In this document: one piece after another, positions 16,154 to 22,739 of the stretch
Layout of the letters: the number at the start of each line of letters is the position of its first letter
Numbering within the stretch: the stretch's first letter is position 1
From: a virus
Strand: one strand, 5' to 3'
Virus record (IMG/VR): IMGVR_UViG_3300021061_000010
Span: 1-43,499 of that record
DNA: 43,499 nucleotides
Notes under the pieces: model-generated
The model's input: only the letters and a program-made list of their open reading frames with translations
Database searches by the model: none
Told to the model about the DNA's origin: nothing
Translations under genes and position numbers: made by a program

Positions 16154-16291
16154 ACTCGCCTCCCTCTTCGCGGTGAGGCGCCGGTGCTTGTCGGTCCGTC
16201 ACGTTCGCGGACCCCGAGGCGTTAATGCCTATACCCACTAGGGGCTAGATTTAACAAGCAACCGCATCTCACAACGAGGGGGTTTCCTATG
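16154..16291 (-). other. Non-coding leader between structured RNA and zinc-ribbon genes
   Basis: No convincing gene. On the minus strand it contains a hairpin with arms GGTCCG/CGGACC around 9 bases (about 16194-16214) and the near-palindrome GGCATTAACGCC (about 16220). It may be the 3' part of the structured RNA or a 5' leader of the zinc-ribbon mini-operon. Confidence 0.5.
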
Positions 16292-16520
16292 GTGACGGGC
16301 TCGTGCTCCGGTCCACGGCGCTTACTTTCCTTGCGCCCTTAGCCGATAACCGCGGCGTGGGGGACCGTAGATCGCGGAGCAGGAGCCCATCACTGTAATG
16401 TCCCCAGCGCTCACACTCTCGATAGGCACGAGAGGCGAGACGCAATCAACCGGTTGGGCTGGTTGGGATTTCCGAACCGTGCTCATAGCACTGATTATCT
16501 ATGAGCGCTGGAGACATTAC
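16292..16520 (-). ncRNA. Candidate structured RNA with two stacked 19-bp stems
   Basis: Two domains lie back to back with one base between. Domain A is closed by arms 16395-16413 and 16502-16520 (19 bp, one non-Watson-Crick pair). Domain B is closed by arms 16292-16310 and 16375-16393 (19 bp, two non-Watson-Crick positions). Inside A are hairpins CTCTCG/CGAGAG (16416-16434) and GTGCT/AGCAC. Inside B are CGGTCC/GGACCG and GGCGC/GCGCC. In both closing stems a C-A mismatch on the + strand becomes a G-U pair on the minus strand, so the transcript is minus. No tRNA, RNase P, tmRNA or intron core is recognisable to me. Confidence 0.65.
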
Positions 16521-16525
16521 GTTGT

Positions 16526-16550
16526 AAAGAACAAGCTCGCCTCCCGAGCT
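16526..16550 (-). terminator. Rho-independent terminator (minus strand)
   Basis: On the minus strand AGCTCG, five-base loop, CGAGCT, then TTGTTCTTT. It lies after the 45-residue gene at 16597 and just before the structured RNA. A second hairpin (16553-16585, 12 pairs on the minus strand including one G-U) sits between the gene and this stem. Confidence 0.6.
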
Positions 16551-16596
16551 GAGATAAGGCGGCGGTACTCCCTCGCCACCTTATCCCAGCTAAGGA

Positions 16597-16734
16597 TTAC
16601 TTTGCCTTTGCGCGCTTGCGCTTGCTCCACCGAATCTGGTTCATCTTAATGAAATGGTCGGGATACTTGTTCTTAGTCGCCGTACCGCCCTTACTCCCTA
16701 TCGCCTTCAAATGCTTCCTAAGTGAACTTTCCAT
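16597..16734 (-). CDS. Small basic protein (45 aa)
   Basis: Forty-five residues, very basic: MESSLRKHLKAIGSKGG... IRWSKRKRAKAK. The GSKGG/ARW-KRxxA pattern is shared with the 43-residue protein at 26104 and suggests a nucleic-acid-binding helix pair. On the minus strand TATAAT (16741-16746), preceded by TGC as an extended -10, lies 6 bases before ATG, so it is probably leaderless. It is divergent from the gene at 16820. Confidence 0.65.
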   Translation of the reverse strand: MESSLRKHLKAIGSKGGTATKNKYPDHFIKMNQIRWSKRKRAKAK

Positions 16735-16819
16735 GAATGCATTATAGCATCGCGGTCGTACCGGCTTGGACTGACTTATCAACACCCCTTCTCTTCACTC
16801 CTAGCCGCTAGGATGTACT

Positions 16820-17050
16820 ATGAAGAAGTCGAGATTAATAACCCTATTTACTACTAACATGCACAAGATAAATGCAGACGGCATAGAGATGTACAGTTAC
16901 TACGAGAAGACTTCTCGCTGGGGCGCGTACCTCACGACGCTCGTCATGGCCACTACCGGAGCGATGTTCCTCGCTTGGCTTGGCCTTGAAGGTTATCAGT
17001 ACGTCCACGCTTTCGCGGACAACCTCTCCGTATGGCTGAATCTAAACTAG
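16820..17050 (+). CDS. Small single-TM protein (76 aa)
   Basis: Seventy-six residues with one membrane helix at about residues 35-56 (AYLTTLVMATTGAMFLAWLGL). TAGGAT lies 5 bases before ATG, again a leaderless-type start. First gene of the + strand early block, divergent from the minus-strand gene at 16734. Function unknown. Confidence 0.6.
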   Translation: MKKSRLITLFTTNMHKINADGIEMYSYYEKTSRWGAYLTTLVMATTGAMFLAWLGLEGYQYVHAFADNLSVWLNLN

Positions 17051-17187
17051 AGAGCACCATCGAAGCCTTCCACTACTACCGAGAAGAACAAATCTGGTGG
17101 CAGTGCAGGCGCATCCTTCGGGAGCTTCGATGGCATGGTTACGACGAGTTAGCAGATCATCTAGTTTCAACAGTCGAGTATGCGTAA
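17032..17187 (+). CDS. Small helical protein (51 aa)
   Basis: Fifty-one residues (MAESKLESTIEAFHYYREE... ADHLVSTVEYA), helical and Trp/Arg-rich in the middle. It overlaps the preceding gene by 19 bases and the nuclease gene by 8, as in a tightly coupled early operon. Function unknown. Confidence 0.5.
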   Translation: MAESKLESTIEAFHYYREEQIWWQCRRILRELRWHGYDELADHLVSTVEYA

Positions 17188-18064
17188 GCAAATTAGAGAG
17201 GTAGACGAAAAGCAGGGCATTGTACAAATCACCACGGCGGACGAGCGCTGGTACGTGCGGGATACGACAGATCCCGAGACCGGCCTCCCGAAGTACAGCT
17301 ACGTCCCCTCCGTGACCTGGATCACGGGCCATTACCCCAAGGGTGTCGAGTTCTACAAGTGGCTCGCAAGCAAGGGGTGGGACGAAAGCCAGGCCATCAA
17401 GCAGGCGGCGGGGGACAAGGGCAGCAAGGTCCACTACGCCATCACGCACCTGCTCAACGGCTTCCCCGTTGCGATGGATGCGAAGTTCCTCAACCCCTCC
17501 ACCGGCCAGGAAGAGGAGCTGACCCTAGAAGAGTACGAATGCCTCATGGCGTTTGCCGACTGGCACAACGCGGTCCAGCCGGTGACGATCGCCAATGAGA
17601 TCGTGGTGTGGAACGACAAGTACGGCTACGCCGGAACCATCGACTTCATCTGCGAGATCAACGGCCACATTTGGATCATCGACTTCAAGACGTCCCAGCA
17701 AGTTTGGCCCGAATACGAGCTGCAAGTCAGCGCCTACAAGCACGCGATGGCTGACGGAAACGGATACAAGCTCGGCATCCTTCAGGTTGGTTACAAGCGC
17801 AATAAGAGCCGCTTTAAGTTCACCGAGGTAGAGGACAAGTTCGACCTATTCCTTGCAGCCCGTATGATCTGGCGGAATGAGTGTGAGACCCAAGCGCCGC
17901 ACCAAAAAGATTATCCATTAGCGTTATCACTTACACATGGCAAAGACGAGCAAGGAGCTGATGAAAGCAGCGAAGATTTACCCGAAGCTCCAATTAGGGA
18001 AGAAGCTCCCCGGAGGCGGCGTACAGGCAACCGGACCACATCGAGTGAAATTCATCGAGGATAA
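17180..18064 (+). CDS. PD-(D/E)XK (RecB/Cas4-like) nuclease
   Basis: A 294-residue protein with RecB-family nuclease motifs in order: GSKVH (H85), a glutamate-bearing strand (E140), GTIDF (D155), IIDFKTS (D168, K170) and QVSAY (Q182, Y186). Such enzymes resect or process DNA ends in phage recombination and replication, often beside an annealing or ssDNA-binding protein, as here. The last 128 bases overlap the next gene in another frame, an unusually long overlap, so the nuclease C-terminus (from about residue 253) is probably a flexible tail. No Cas4-type iron-sulphur cysteines. Confidence 0.8.
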   Translation: MRKQIREVDEKQGIVQITTADERWYVRDTTDPETGLPKYSYVPSVTWITGHYPKGVEFYKWLASKGWDESQAIKQAAGDKGSKVHYAITHLLNGFPVAMDAKFLNPSTGQEEELTLEEYECLMAFADWHNAVQPVTIANEIVVWNDKYGYAGTIDFICEINGHIWIIDFKTSQQVWPEYELQVSAYKHAMADGNGYKLGILQVGYKRNKSRFKFTEVEDKFDLFLAARMIWRNECETQAPHQKDYPLALSLTHGKDEQGADESSEDLPEAPIREEAPRRRRTGNRTTSSEIHRG

Positions 18065-18422
18065 GCTCGGCCGCGGCATGGACCGCGAGACTCAGAAGGT
18101 AATCGAGATCGTAAAGTACACGTTCGAGGAGGATGGGGAGCTTAAGGAGTACCGCGTGCCCGTGAAGGCGCGCGAGACCGGCGAGCTGCACTACCTGGTC
18201 CAGCGAATGTCCATGGTGCCAGAAGGAGCCGAGGTGATTCTGGAGATGAAGAAACGCGGCCCCAAGAATTACATAGAGGTTCTAGATGCCTCTGGAAGCC
18301 CGATAGAGCCCTCTGACGAAGAGGTAGACGACGAGATGGAGGATCACACCGGGGAAGGCGATGACCCCGCTGGTGAGGAGATTACCGATGAACAGGCACA
18401 GGATGCCCTCGACAAGATGTAA
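17937..18422 (+). CDS. Possible ssDNA-binding (OB-fold-like) protein
   Basis: A 161-residue protein. Residues 25-120 alternate strands and basic residues (KIYPKLQLGKKLPGG, VIEIVKYTFEEDG, EVILEMKKRGPKNYIEVL), followed by a highly acidic tail (SDEEVDDEMEDHTGEGDD). A basic beta core plus an acidic C-terminus is the general design of phage ssDNA-binding proteins such as T7 gp2.5. Pairing with the RecB-like nuclease supports it. The match is structural impression only. Confidence 0.45.
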   Translation: MAKTSKELMKAAKIYPKLQLGKKLPGGGVQATGPHRVKFIEDKLGRGMDRETQKVIEIVKYTFEEDGELKEYRVPVKARETGELHYLVQRMSMVPEGAEVILEMKKRGPKNYIEVLDASGSPIEPSDEEVDDEMEDHTGEGDDPAGEEITDEQAQDALDKM

Positions 18423-18436
18423 TTGACTACACACTT

Positions 18437-18643
18437 ATGAAACCGAAGAAAAAGATGAAACGACCAAGCCGAAAAGCCCTAATGGAAAAGCACCTTAAGA
18501 AGATCCGCGAGCTTGTGGCCCTTCCGCCGAATGCGGCGAACATCCTGGTGTACTACGCCGATGCGAAAAACAAGGGAGCCATTTTCTGTGAGCTCGATCC
18601 CGCTCATACGCTCCATCTCATGTCGATGTTGATGGGTGAGTGA
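18437..18643 (+). CDS. Small basic protein of unknown function (68 aa)
   Basis: Sixty-eight residues: lysine-rich N-terminus (MKPKKKMKRPSRK) and a mixed alpha/beta remainder (LPPNAANILVYYADAKNKGAIFCELDPAHTLHLMSML). It follows the acidic protein by 14 bases and is probably cotranscribed. I do not recognise it. Confidence 0.5.
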   Translation: MKPKKKMKRPSRKALMEKHLKKIRELVALPPNAANILVYYADAKNKGAIFCELDPAHTLHLMSMLMGE

Positions 18644-18694
18644 TCAGCGGCGCTTATCCACACGATCTCCACTTCACACGGATTTCACGCTTGG

Positions 18695-19102
18695 TATGAT
18701 TATGATGATGGTCAATAGAACGGTAAAATGCGATATAATCGTATCTGCGTTTGAGTACACAAACCCGCGTGTTGTGTCTTCCAACGCCGTTCTGGCGATC
18801 ATCCGATTACGAGCCGTTTCCCGCAAGGGGACGGCTCAAAATCGTTTATAGCCAGCGTGCGTTCGTTGAGTTTTCGGCTACACACTCAATCAAAAAAACC
18901 TGGCCGGTCTGTCTCTTGTTTCCTTGTTCCAAGTCCCAGCTCTGTCCTACCGACTGACAACTGGGCACTGCGACAAGGGCGCAAGAGCAGTGTGGGACAT
19001 CCGCTACACAGGAGGGCGGGAACTAACCACAAAGACGCACCACAGAAGGAAACTCACGAGCCCCCATCGCAGGGGAAAAGTCGGATATTAGATACCTAGT
19101 TT
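18695..19102 (+). ncRNA. Gene-free structured leader or RNA
   Basis: About 460 bases without a gene. Possible extended -10 TGGTATGAT (to 18700) and TATAAT (18734-18739) start it. Hairpins follow in a row: GTTTG/CAAAC; CGCC/GGCG; GAGCCGT/ACGGCTC (18811-18837) capped by CCC-GCAA-GGG, a GNRA tetraloop; TTGAG/CTCAA; TGTCCTAC/GTGGGACA enclosing ACTGC/GCAGT; and CCCC/GGGG (near 19060). It ends at the ATG of the next gene. It could be a regulatory 5' leader or an independent RNA. No known riboswitch core is recognised. Confidence 0.5.
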
Positions 19103-19399
19103 ATGGAAATACCCGCCGGCTACGAACGCAAATTCCAGAAGAAGAAACCGGGAGCACCGCGCGGCCGTCGCGAGGAACTGATTCAGAGTTTCATGCTCCC
19201 TATTAACGAGGCCAGAAAGCGGGACGGCTTTGAGCCACTATCCCAGCCTGCGATGGCCAAGAAGCTTAAGCACATTGAAGACCTTTATCCCTTCTATAAC
19301 GAATGCCAGCGCGCCAGATCCTTTTCACGGTTCTTCTGGTGGGCTCTGGAAAACAAGTATGCAAGAGCAGAAGTGTCCGTTGTGCGGCAAGGTTCGTAA
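19103..19399 (+). CDS. Conserved-looking phage/plasmid replication-region protein
   Basis: A 98-residue protein: basic N-terminus (MEIPAGYERKFQKKKPGAPRGRREEL), then helices (IQSFMLPINEARKRDG, AMAKKLKHIEDLYPFYNECQRARSFSRFFWWALENK). The pattern of INxxR, xKLxH, DLYxFYxxC and SFSxFFWxxL is one I associate from memory with small proteins near helicase/replication genes in Patescibacteria-type elements, possibly a helicase loader or DNA-binding adaptor. No enzymatic motif. Confidence 0.5.
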   Translation: MEIPAGYERKFQKKKPGAPRGRREELIQSFMLPINEARKRDGFEPLSQPAMAKKLKHIEDLYPFYNECQRARSFSRFFWWALENKYARAEVSVVRQGS

Positions 19400-19484
19400 G
19401 CGCCACATTATCGTGTTTCCTATCTGCCATGACTGTCTTGCCAAGGTTGAGCTTATACTCAAGCAACATAACGAACAGATATGA
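19359..19484 (+). CDS. Mini zinc-ribbon protein (41 aa)
   Basis: Forty-one residues: MQEQKCPLCGKVRKRH... CHDCLAKVE, two CxxC knuckles forming a minimal zinc ribbon. It overlaps the preceding gene in a different frame by 41 bases and the next by ATGA. A longer frame upstream is less likely because it overlaps the neighbour extensively. It may bind DNA or the replication proteins encoded around it. Confidence 0.55.
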   Translation: MQEQKCPLCGKVRKRHIIVFPICHDCLAKVELILKQHNEQI

Positions 19485-19831
19485 CCCCCGAAGAACTTAA
19501 CACCTACACCATCCTCCAGGAGGAACTCACGAGAGCCAAGGACTACAGCCAGGCCGGCGACTTCAATTCCCTATTCCTCGGCGCTGAGACAATCAACGCC
19601 GCCCTCGCCTACCTCACGGACGCCCTCATCCGCTACGAGCAAGCCTACCGCCTCACCATTCTCAAATTTCAAGAGAAAGGCGACAGCCACGCCAAGGCGG
19701 AGAACAAGGCGAAGACGTTGGTCGAATACCAACGTTATAGGAAGCTCAGCCTCATCTACGAGCGCGGCGAGGAGCAGATCAAGATCATTAAGAAATTCCG
19801 GGACGTGCTGGGGGAGGAGTACAAACGTTAG
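19481..19831 (+). CDS. Helical protein associated with recombination/replication genes
   Basis: A 116-residue, almost wholly helical protein (LTILKFQEKGDSHAKAENKAKTLVEYQ..., YERGEEQIKIIKKFRDVLGEEYKR). Similar helical proteins occur in phages next to recombination-protein genes, where their role is unclear. ATGA coupling to the zinc-ribbon gene sets the start. It ends two bases before the antisense secreted gene. Confidence 0.5.
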   Translation: MTPEELNTYTILQEELTRAKDYSQAGDFNSLFLGAETINAALAYLTDALIRYEQAYRLTILKFQEKGDSHAKAENKAKTLVEYQRYRKLSLIYERGEEQIKIIKKFRDVLGEEYKR

Positions 19832-19832
19832 C

Positions 19833-20246
19833 TCACTTGCAAAAGCCAGTCGCGATCTGCGGTCGGAAGAAGTCCACACCGGGTATCCAGGCGTGGAGCG
19901 TATATACCGCAGGATATTTCCCCCCAACTTTTCCCCGGTATACCGTCACTATGAACAAGTTATCGCTCGTGGACCACTCTGTGAAGGTGGTCCGGCCGGC
20001 GCCACAATTCACGTGCACCATGCCGCTCCAGTTCCCAGTGAGGTTCTTATATTCGGTCCGTTTGCCGCATGAGTCGTCGGGCGCCGAAAACGCAAACGAC
20101 GCGGGCTTCTCCTGATTCTCAATCTTCAGAGCTGCAAAATCATTTCCTTGCAGCACATGCCTCTTGTTGAACTCGCATACGAACGTCTCGGCTCGCACGG
20201 AAGTAGCAGCCAAAGCCGCTACAAGCGTCAGTGTCCAGATGCGCAT
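19833..20246 (-). CDS. Secreted protein with signal peptide, minus strand
   Basis: A 137-residue protein with a signal peptide (MRIWTLTLVAALAATSVRA-ET). The mature part has cysteines positioned for disulphides (FVCEF near the start, DDSCG, VNCGAG, and GFC at the end) and an aromatic-rich beta core. The second methionine is chosen as start because GGGGGA lies 6 bases before it. It looks like small periplasmic proteins of proteobacteria, from memory. It is antisense to the early genes and probably expressed from the lysogen. Confidence 0.65.
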   Translation of the reverse strand: MRIWTLTLVAALAATSVRAETFVCEFNKRHVLQGNDFAALKIENQEKPASFAFSAPDDSCGKRTEYKNLTGNWSGMVHVNCGAGRTTFTEWSTSDNLFIVTVYRGKVGGKYPAVYTLHAWIPGVDFFRPQIATGFCK

Positions 20247-20261
20247 AACCATCCCCCAGCT

Positions 20262-20612
20262 ATGAGCAAGATCCCGCCTGCATTATTAGCCGAGATTTTG
20301 GCTGATCCCTACTATGCCCGATGCGCCAGACACCCTGAGGGCGGCTGCGCTGGCCGAGTCACCTTTGAACACGCAATCACCGTCGCAGGAAAGCAGCTAC
20401 AGCGGAAGTGGGCCATCCTTCCCCTCTGTGAGCGGCACCATGGGGTAGGCCGGTACCAGGACACGGGCGCGCTCGATAAGGCCAAGAACCAATACATCGC
20501 CCTTAGTCGGGCTACGAAGAATGAGCTTCATGAATTCCCCCGCGCCCAATTTCCACAGCAATTGGCGCTGCTCAGCCGACGCTATACGATCTCAGCATGG
20601 CCGAGGACCTAA
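20262..20612 (+). CDS. HNH-like nuclease / zinc-binding protein
   Basis: A 116-residue protein. C27 and C34 region (ARCARHPEGGCAGRVTFEHAI) followed by LPLCERHHGVGRYQD resemble the zinc-bound HNH fold: cysteines, FEH, then CxRHH. Phage HNH proteins in replication regions act as endonucleases in recombination or packaging. ATG 20262 is preferred to longer upstream starts that would run through the divergent gene's promoter. It overlaps the next gene by 16 bases. Confidence 0.55.
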   Translation: MSKIPPALLAEILADPYYARCARHPEGGCAGRVTFEHAITVAGKQLQRKWAILPLCERHHGVGRYQDTGALDKAKNQYIALSRATKNELHEFPRAQFPQQLALLSRRYTISAWPRT

Positions 20613-20851
20613 CGCTCACCGTCTTTGACGACACGGGTGCCACGGTTGTCGATCTCAAGGTGGATTCTGTTCCGCGCCTGGGCCACCTCATCCGCATACC
20701 CGCCAGCAAGTACAAACCCAAGCGCAGCTACTTCGCCCAGCTCGCCCTACCCAATGGCCGGCGGTGGACCTATCAGGCCGAGTTCTTCGACATCGAGGGC
20801 AAGCAGGCGGTCTTCACGCTCCGCCCGACCGCCGTTACGAGCACCACTTGA
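20597..20851 (+). CDS. Small beta-rich protein (84 aa)
   Basis: Eighty-four residues, predicted beta strands throughout (LTLTVFDDTGATVVDLKVDS, LGHLIRIPASKYKP, RRWTYQAEFFDIEG, AVFTLRPTAV). TACGAT lies 6 bases upstream of ATG, the leaderless-type geometry. Function unknown; possibly OB or SH3-like. Confidence 0.5.
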   Translation: MAEDLTLTVFDDTGATVVDLKVDSVPRLGHLIRIPASKYKPKRSYFAQLALPNGRRWTYQAEFFDIEGKQAVFTLRPTAVTSTT

Positions 20852-20882
20852 CGACCGTGAACATAATGAGAATATCCAGCCT

Positions 20883-21164
20883 ATGCCGAACCCCCGCACT
20901 CGCCCCCTCGGATGCGTTCCCCCGCCCTACGGGACGCGCCTGTGCGACCTCCTCTCGGGGAACGTCGGCCTCATCGCCTGGTGCGGCACGTGCGGCCGAT
21001 CGCGCCCCTTGGACGTGCCGGCGCTGGCCCGACGCCACGGCGACCTCATGCAGCTCAAGACGCTCGAAACCAAGCTCCGCTGCACCGATGACCTGTGCCG
21101 CACCAAGGGCGGGTACTTCTTCGTGGACGAGCAGGCGGTCCACCGGATCGCGCCGTATCGGTGA
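20883..21164 (+). CDS. Small zinc-finger protein (93 aa)
   Basis: Ninety-three residues with WCGTCGR near residue 33 and CTDDLCRTKGGYF near residue 67, a split four-cysteine zinc site joined by a basic helix. It resembles small proteobacterial zinc-finger proteins of unknown function. Last + strand gene before the lysogeny-side minus genes. Confidence 0.55.
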   Translation: MPNPRTRPLGCVPPPYGTRLCDLLSGNVGLIAWCGTCGRSRPLDVPALARRHGDLMQLKTLETKLRCTDDLCRTKGGYFFVDEQAVHRIAPYR

Positions 21165-21195
21165 GTCGCTGAGATTGCTAGCTGATTACACGACC

Positions 21196-22071
21196 CTACC
21201 GCTTATCTTTAATGCCCAGTTCTTTCACGAGGTCAGTTAGAGCAGCAAGCGGCAGTTTCGGAGGTTTGGAGAAGTCATATGTCTCTGGCGTGAGTAATGA
21301 GACTATTGACATGAATTTTTCAGAACTCACCCCCTCCGCTAACAGCAAAAGTGTGTCCCCTCTTGCATAATAGTAAGCAGCTAATCGCAAATTATACCTA
21401 TACAATGGCATTAGAAGAGCTATTACAAACAGTATCACAAACATTGGTCCAAATCTATTAATATTTGTTTGAAGAAGTAAAAGTGTATCGCTAGCAGCAG
21501 CGGGCGCAGGAGGTTTATCGGGAACTTGCCGAACCCATTGAATTTCCAGCGAGCGTATTTCTTCACCTAACAGCCTAAGCGTGTGCAGAATTCGCCTTAG
21601 CTCCTCGATTTCGCGCACTTGATAGTGTAGAAAATTCTGGACCGCCAGCCACTCTTCATCATTCCACGCAACACTCGGATCGTTCATCACAGTACCTTCT
21701 AACGACGCACCCCGCTTGATTTTCTCTTTTATCCCTTGATTGACGTCACTTCGCAGTAGTGTCGCTTGCACCTCGGCCATTCGAGCAGCGGCGTCCGCTC
21801 TTAATCTGTCAAGATAGGCTTTGCGAGTTTGAATCTCCGTTGCGCGGAGATCAGTGGCTGCTAGTTCACCCGCGCGCTGGAAAACAATCACTCCAACTGC
21901 AAGTAAGCCCAATACCATCGCCAAAACCAACCAACTTTGTACTTTGAGAGCCCTCCCACGTCGAAAAAACAATTCCGCCAGCTCAACGAAAGTTTTACGC
22001 GAAATGTTTTCCGTTGTTGGTTGACTACCCCCAGGTTCTGCAGCCGGGCCGCTGGTCACTGTGGTGTCCAT
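21196..22071 (-). CDS. Two-TM coiled-coil membrane protein, minus strand
   Basis: A 291-residue protein: cytoplasmic N-terminus, TM at about 44-66 (SWLVLAMVLGLLAVGVIVF), a large helical periplasmic region (to about 200), TM at about 207-227 (FGPMFVILFVIALLMPLY), and a helical C-terminal cytoplasmic domain (RLAAYYYARGDTLLLLAEG). AT-richer than the flanking early genes. It overlaps the upstream secreted gene by 16 bases, forming a two-gene operon. Unknown family; an exclusion or sensor function is conceivable. Confidence 0.75.
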   Translation of the reverse strand: MDTTVTSGPAAEPGGSQPTTENISRKTFVELAELFFRRGRALKVQSWLVLAMVLGLLAVGVIVFQRAGELAATDLRATEIQTRKAYLDRLRADAAARMAEVQATLLRSDVNQGIKEKIKRGASLEGTVMNDPSVAWNDEEWLAVQNFLHYQVREIEELRRILHTLRLLGEEIRSLEIQWVRQVPDKPPAPAAASDTLLLLQTNINRFGPMFVILFVIALLMPLYRYNLRLAAYYYARGDTLLLLAEGVSSEKFMSIVSLLTPETYDFSKPPKLPLAALTDLVKELGIKDKR

Positions 22072-22334
22072 CCTCTACCAGCTAGGCACACATAAGTACG
22101 GCCACCGAACGATATGGTCGTGCCCCAGGTCGCTCCCGAAGTGCCTGGAAGCGCGCAATTGGCCCCGGTTGCTATGCAGTACAGTCGCCTGTCGGGATAT
22201 GGAACGCACCTCCCCGCACACTGGGACCGGTCGCCACACTGGGCTCCTATGGGCGTCTCTTCGGCTCGCCCCCCAGATGCAAGGGCTAGGAACGCGAAAG
22301 TGAGAGCTGGTACCGCAGCAATTTTGCTTCTCAT
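22056..22334 (-). CDS. Secreted cysteine-rich protein, minus strand
   Basis: A 92-residue protein with a signal peptide (SKIAAVPALTFAFLALASGGRA-EE) and six cysteines in the mature part (CGDRSQCAGRC, YCIATGANC, VCLAG), so probably disulphide-bonded in the periplasm or outside the cell. First gene of the minus-strand pair. Function unknown; its company suggests envelope modification by the lysogen. Confidence 0.65.
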   Translation of the reverse strand: MRSKIAAVPALTFAFLALASGGRAEETPIGAQCGDRSQCAGRCVPYPDRRLYCIATGANCALPGTSGATWGTTISFGGRTYVCLAGRGWTPQ

Positions 22335-22488
22335 GCGGTTTGGTTCTCTCGGTAGCCGGTGGGGGCTTGAATGATCTTGATACCATGATTCTCGGCGGGT
22401 CGTCTCTCTTATCGAAACTCACCCGTCCCGCGTGCCAGGCGGTGTGGAGCCGCGGTCGCAACTCGCCAGCGTGCGCGAGCCAGCAGCT

Positions 22489-22737
22489 GAGACCCCGGAG
22501 AGACCCGAGATCCCGGTGACGCCCTGGTCACTTTGTTTCTTCTAGGAGATTTCCGGAGGCCAGATCGTAATCAAAATCCGGTGCCTTACCGCTTGGCGAC
22601 GCCCCACCATAGCTCATGGTGCTCGTAACTAACTGACAACGCTTAGGCTTCTTTTTGGTCTTGCCCCATACTGTCTCTGGAAACCACCGGGCACCACCGC
22701 CTTTCCTGAGACCCGAGCGAGACCCGAAAGGAGACCG
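22489..22737. other. attP: attP: tRNA-Gln 5'-half core with flanking arm-type repeats
   Basis: On the minus strand from 22606 down to about 22566 lies the 5' half of a tRNA-Gln(UUG): TGGGGCG acceptor strand, complete D arm, and CCGGA-TTTTGAT anticodon region, after which similarity stops. Five copies of GAGACC(C)G-like repeats flank this core: 22489, 22500 on one side and 22708, 22719, 22731 on the other. This is the layout of integrase core and arm sites, with the integrase gene 3 bases after the last repeat. The rest of 22335-22739 has no gene. Confidence 0.7.
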
Positions 22738-22739
22738 CA

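Noticed and set aside
16398-16649. Plus-strand open frame of 83 codons in the structured RNA region
   Set aside because: It runs through the 19-bp arms and the minus-strand terminator, has no ribosome site, and its composition is not protein-like; the paired arms explain the sequence better.
20625-20882. Upstream extension of the zinc-finger gene at 20883
   Set aside because: It overlaps the 84-residue gene completely in another frame and lacks a start signal; ATG 20883 gives a compact zinc-finger protein.
22566-22606. Complete functional tRNA-Gln gene in the phage
   Set aside because: Only the 5' half to the anticodon region matches; the variable region, T arm and 3' acceptor are absent.
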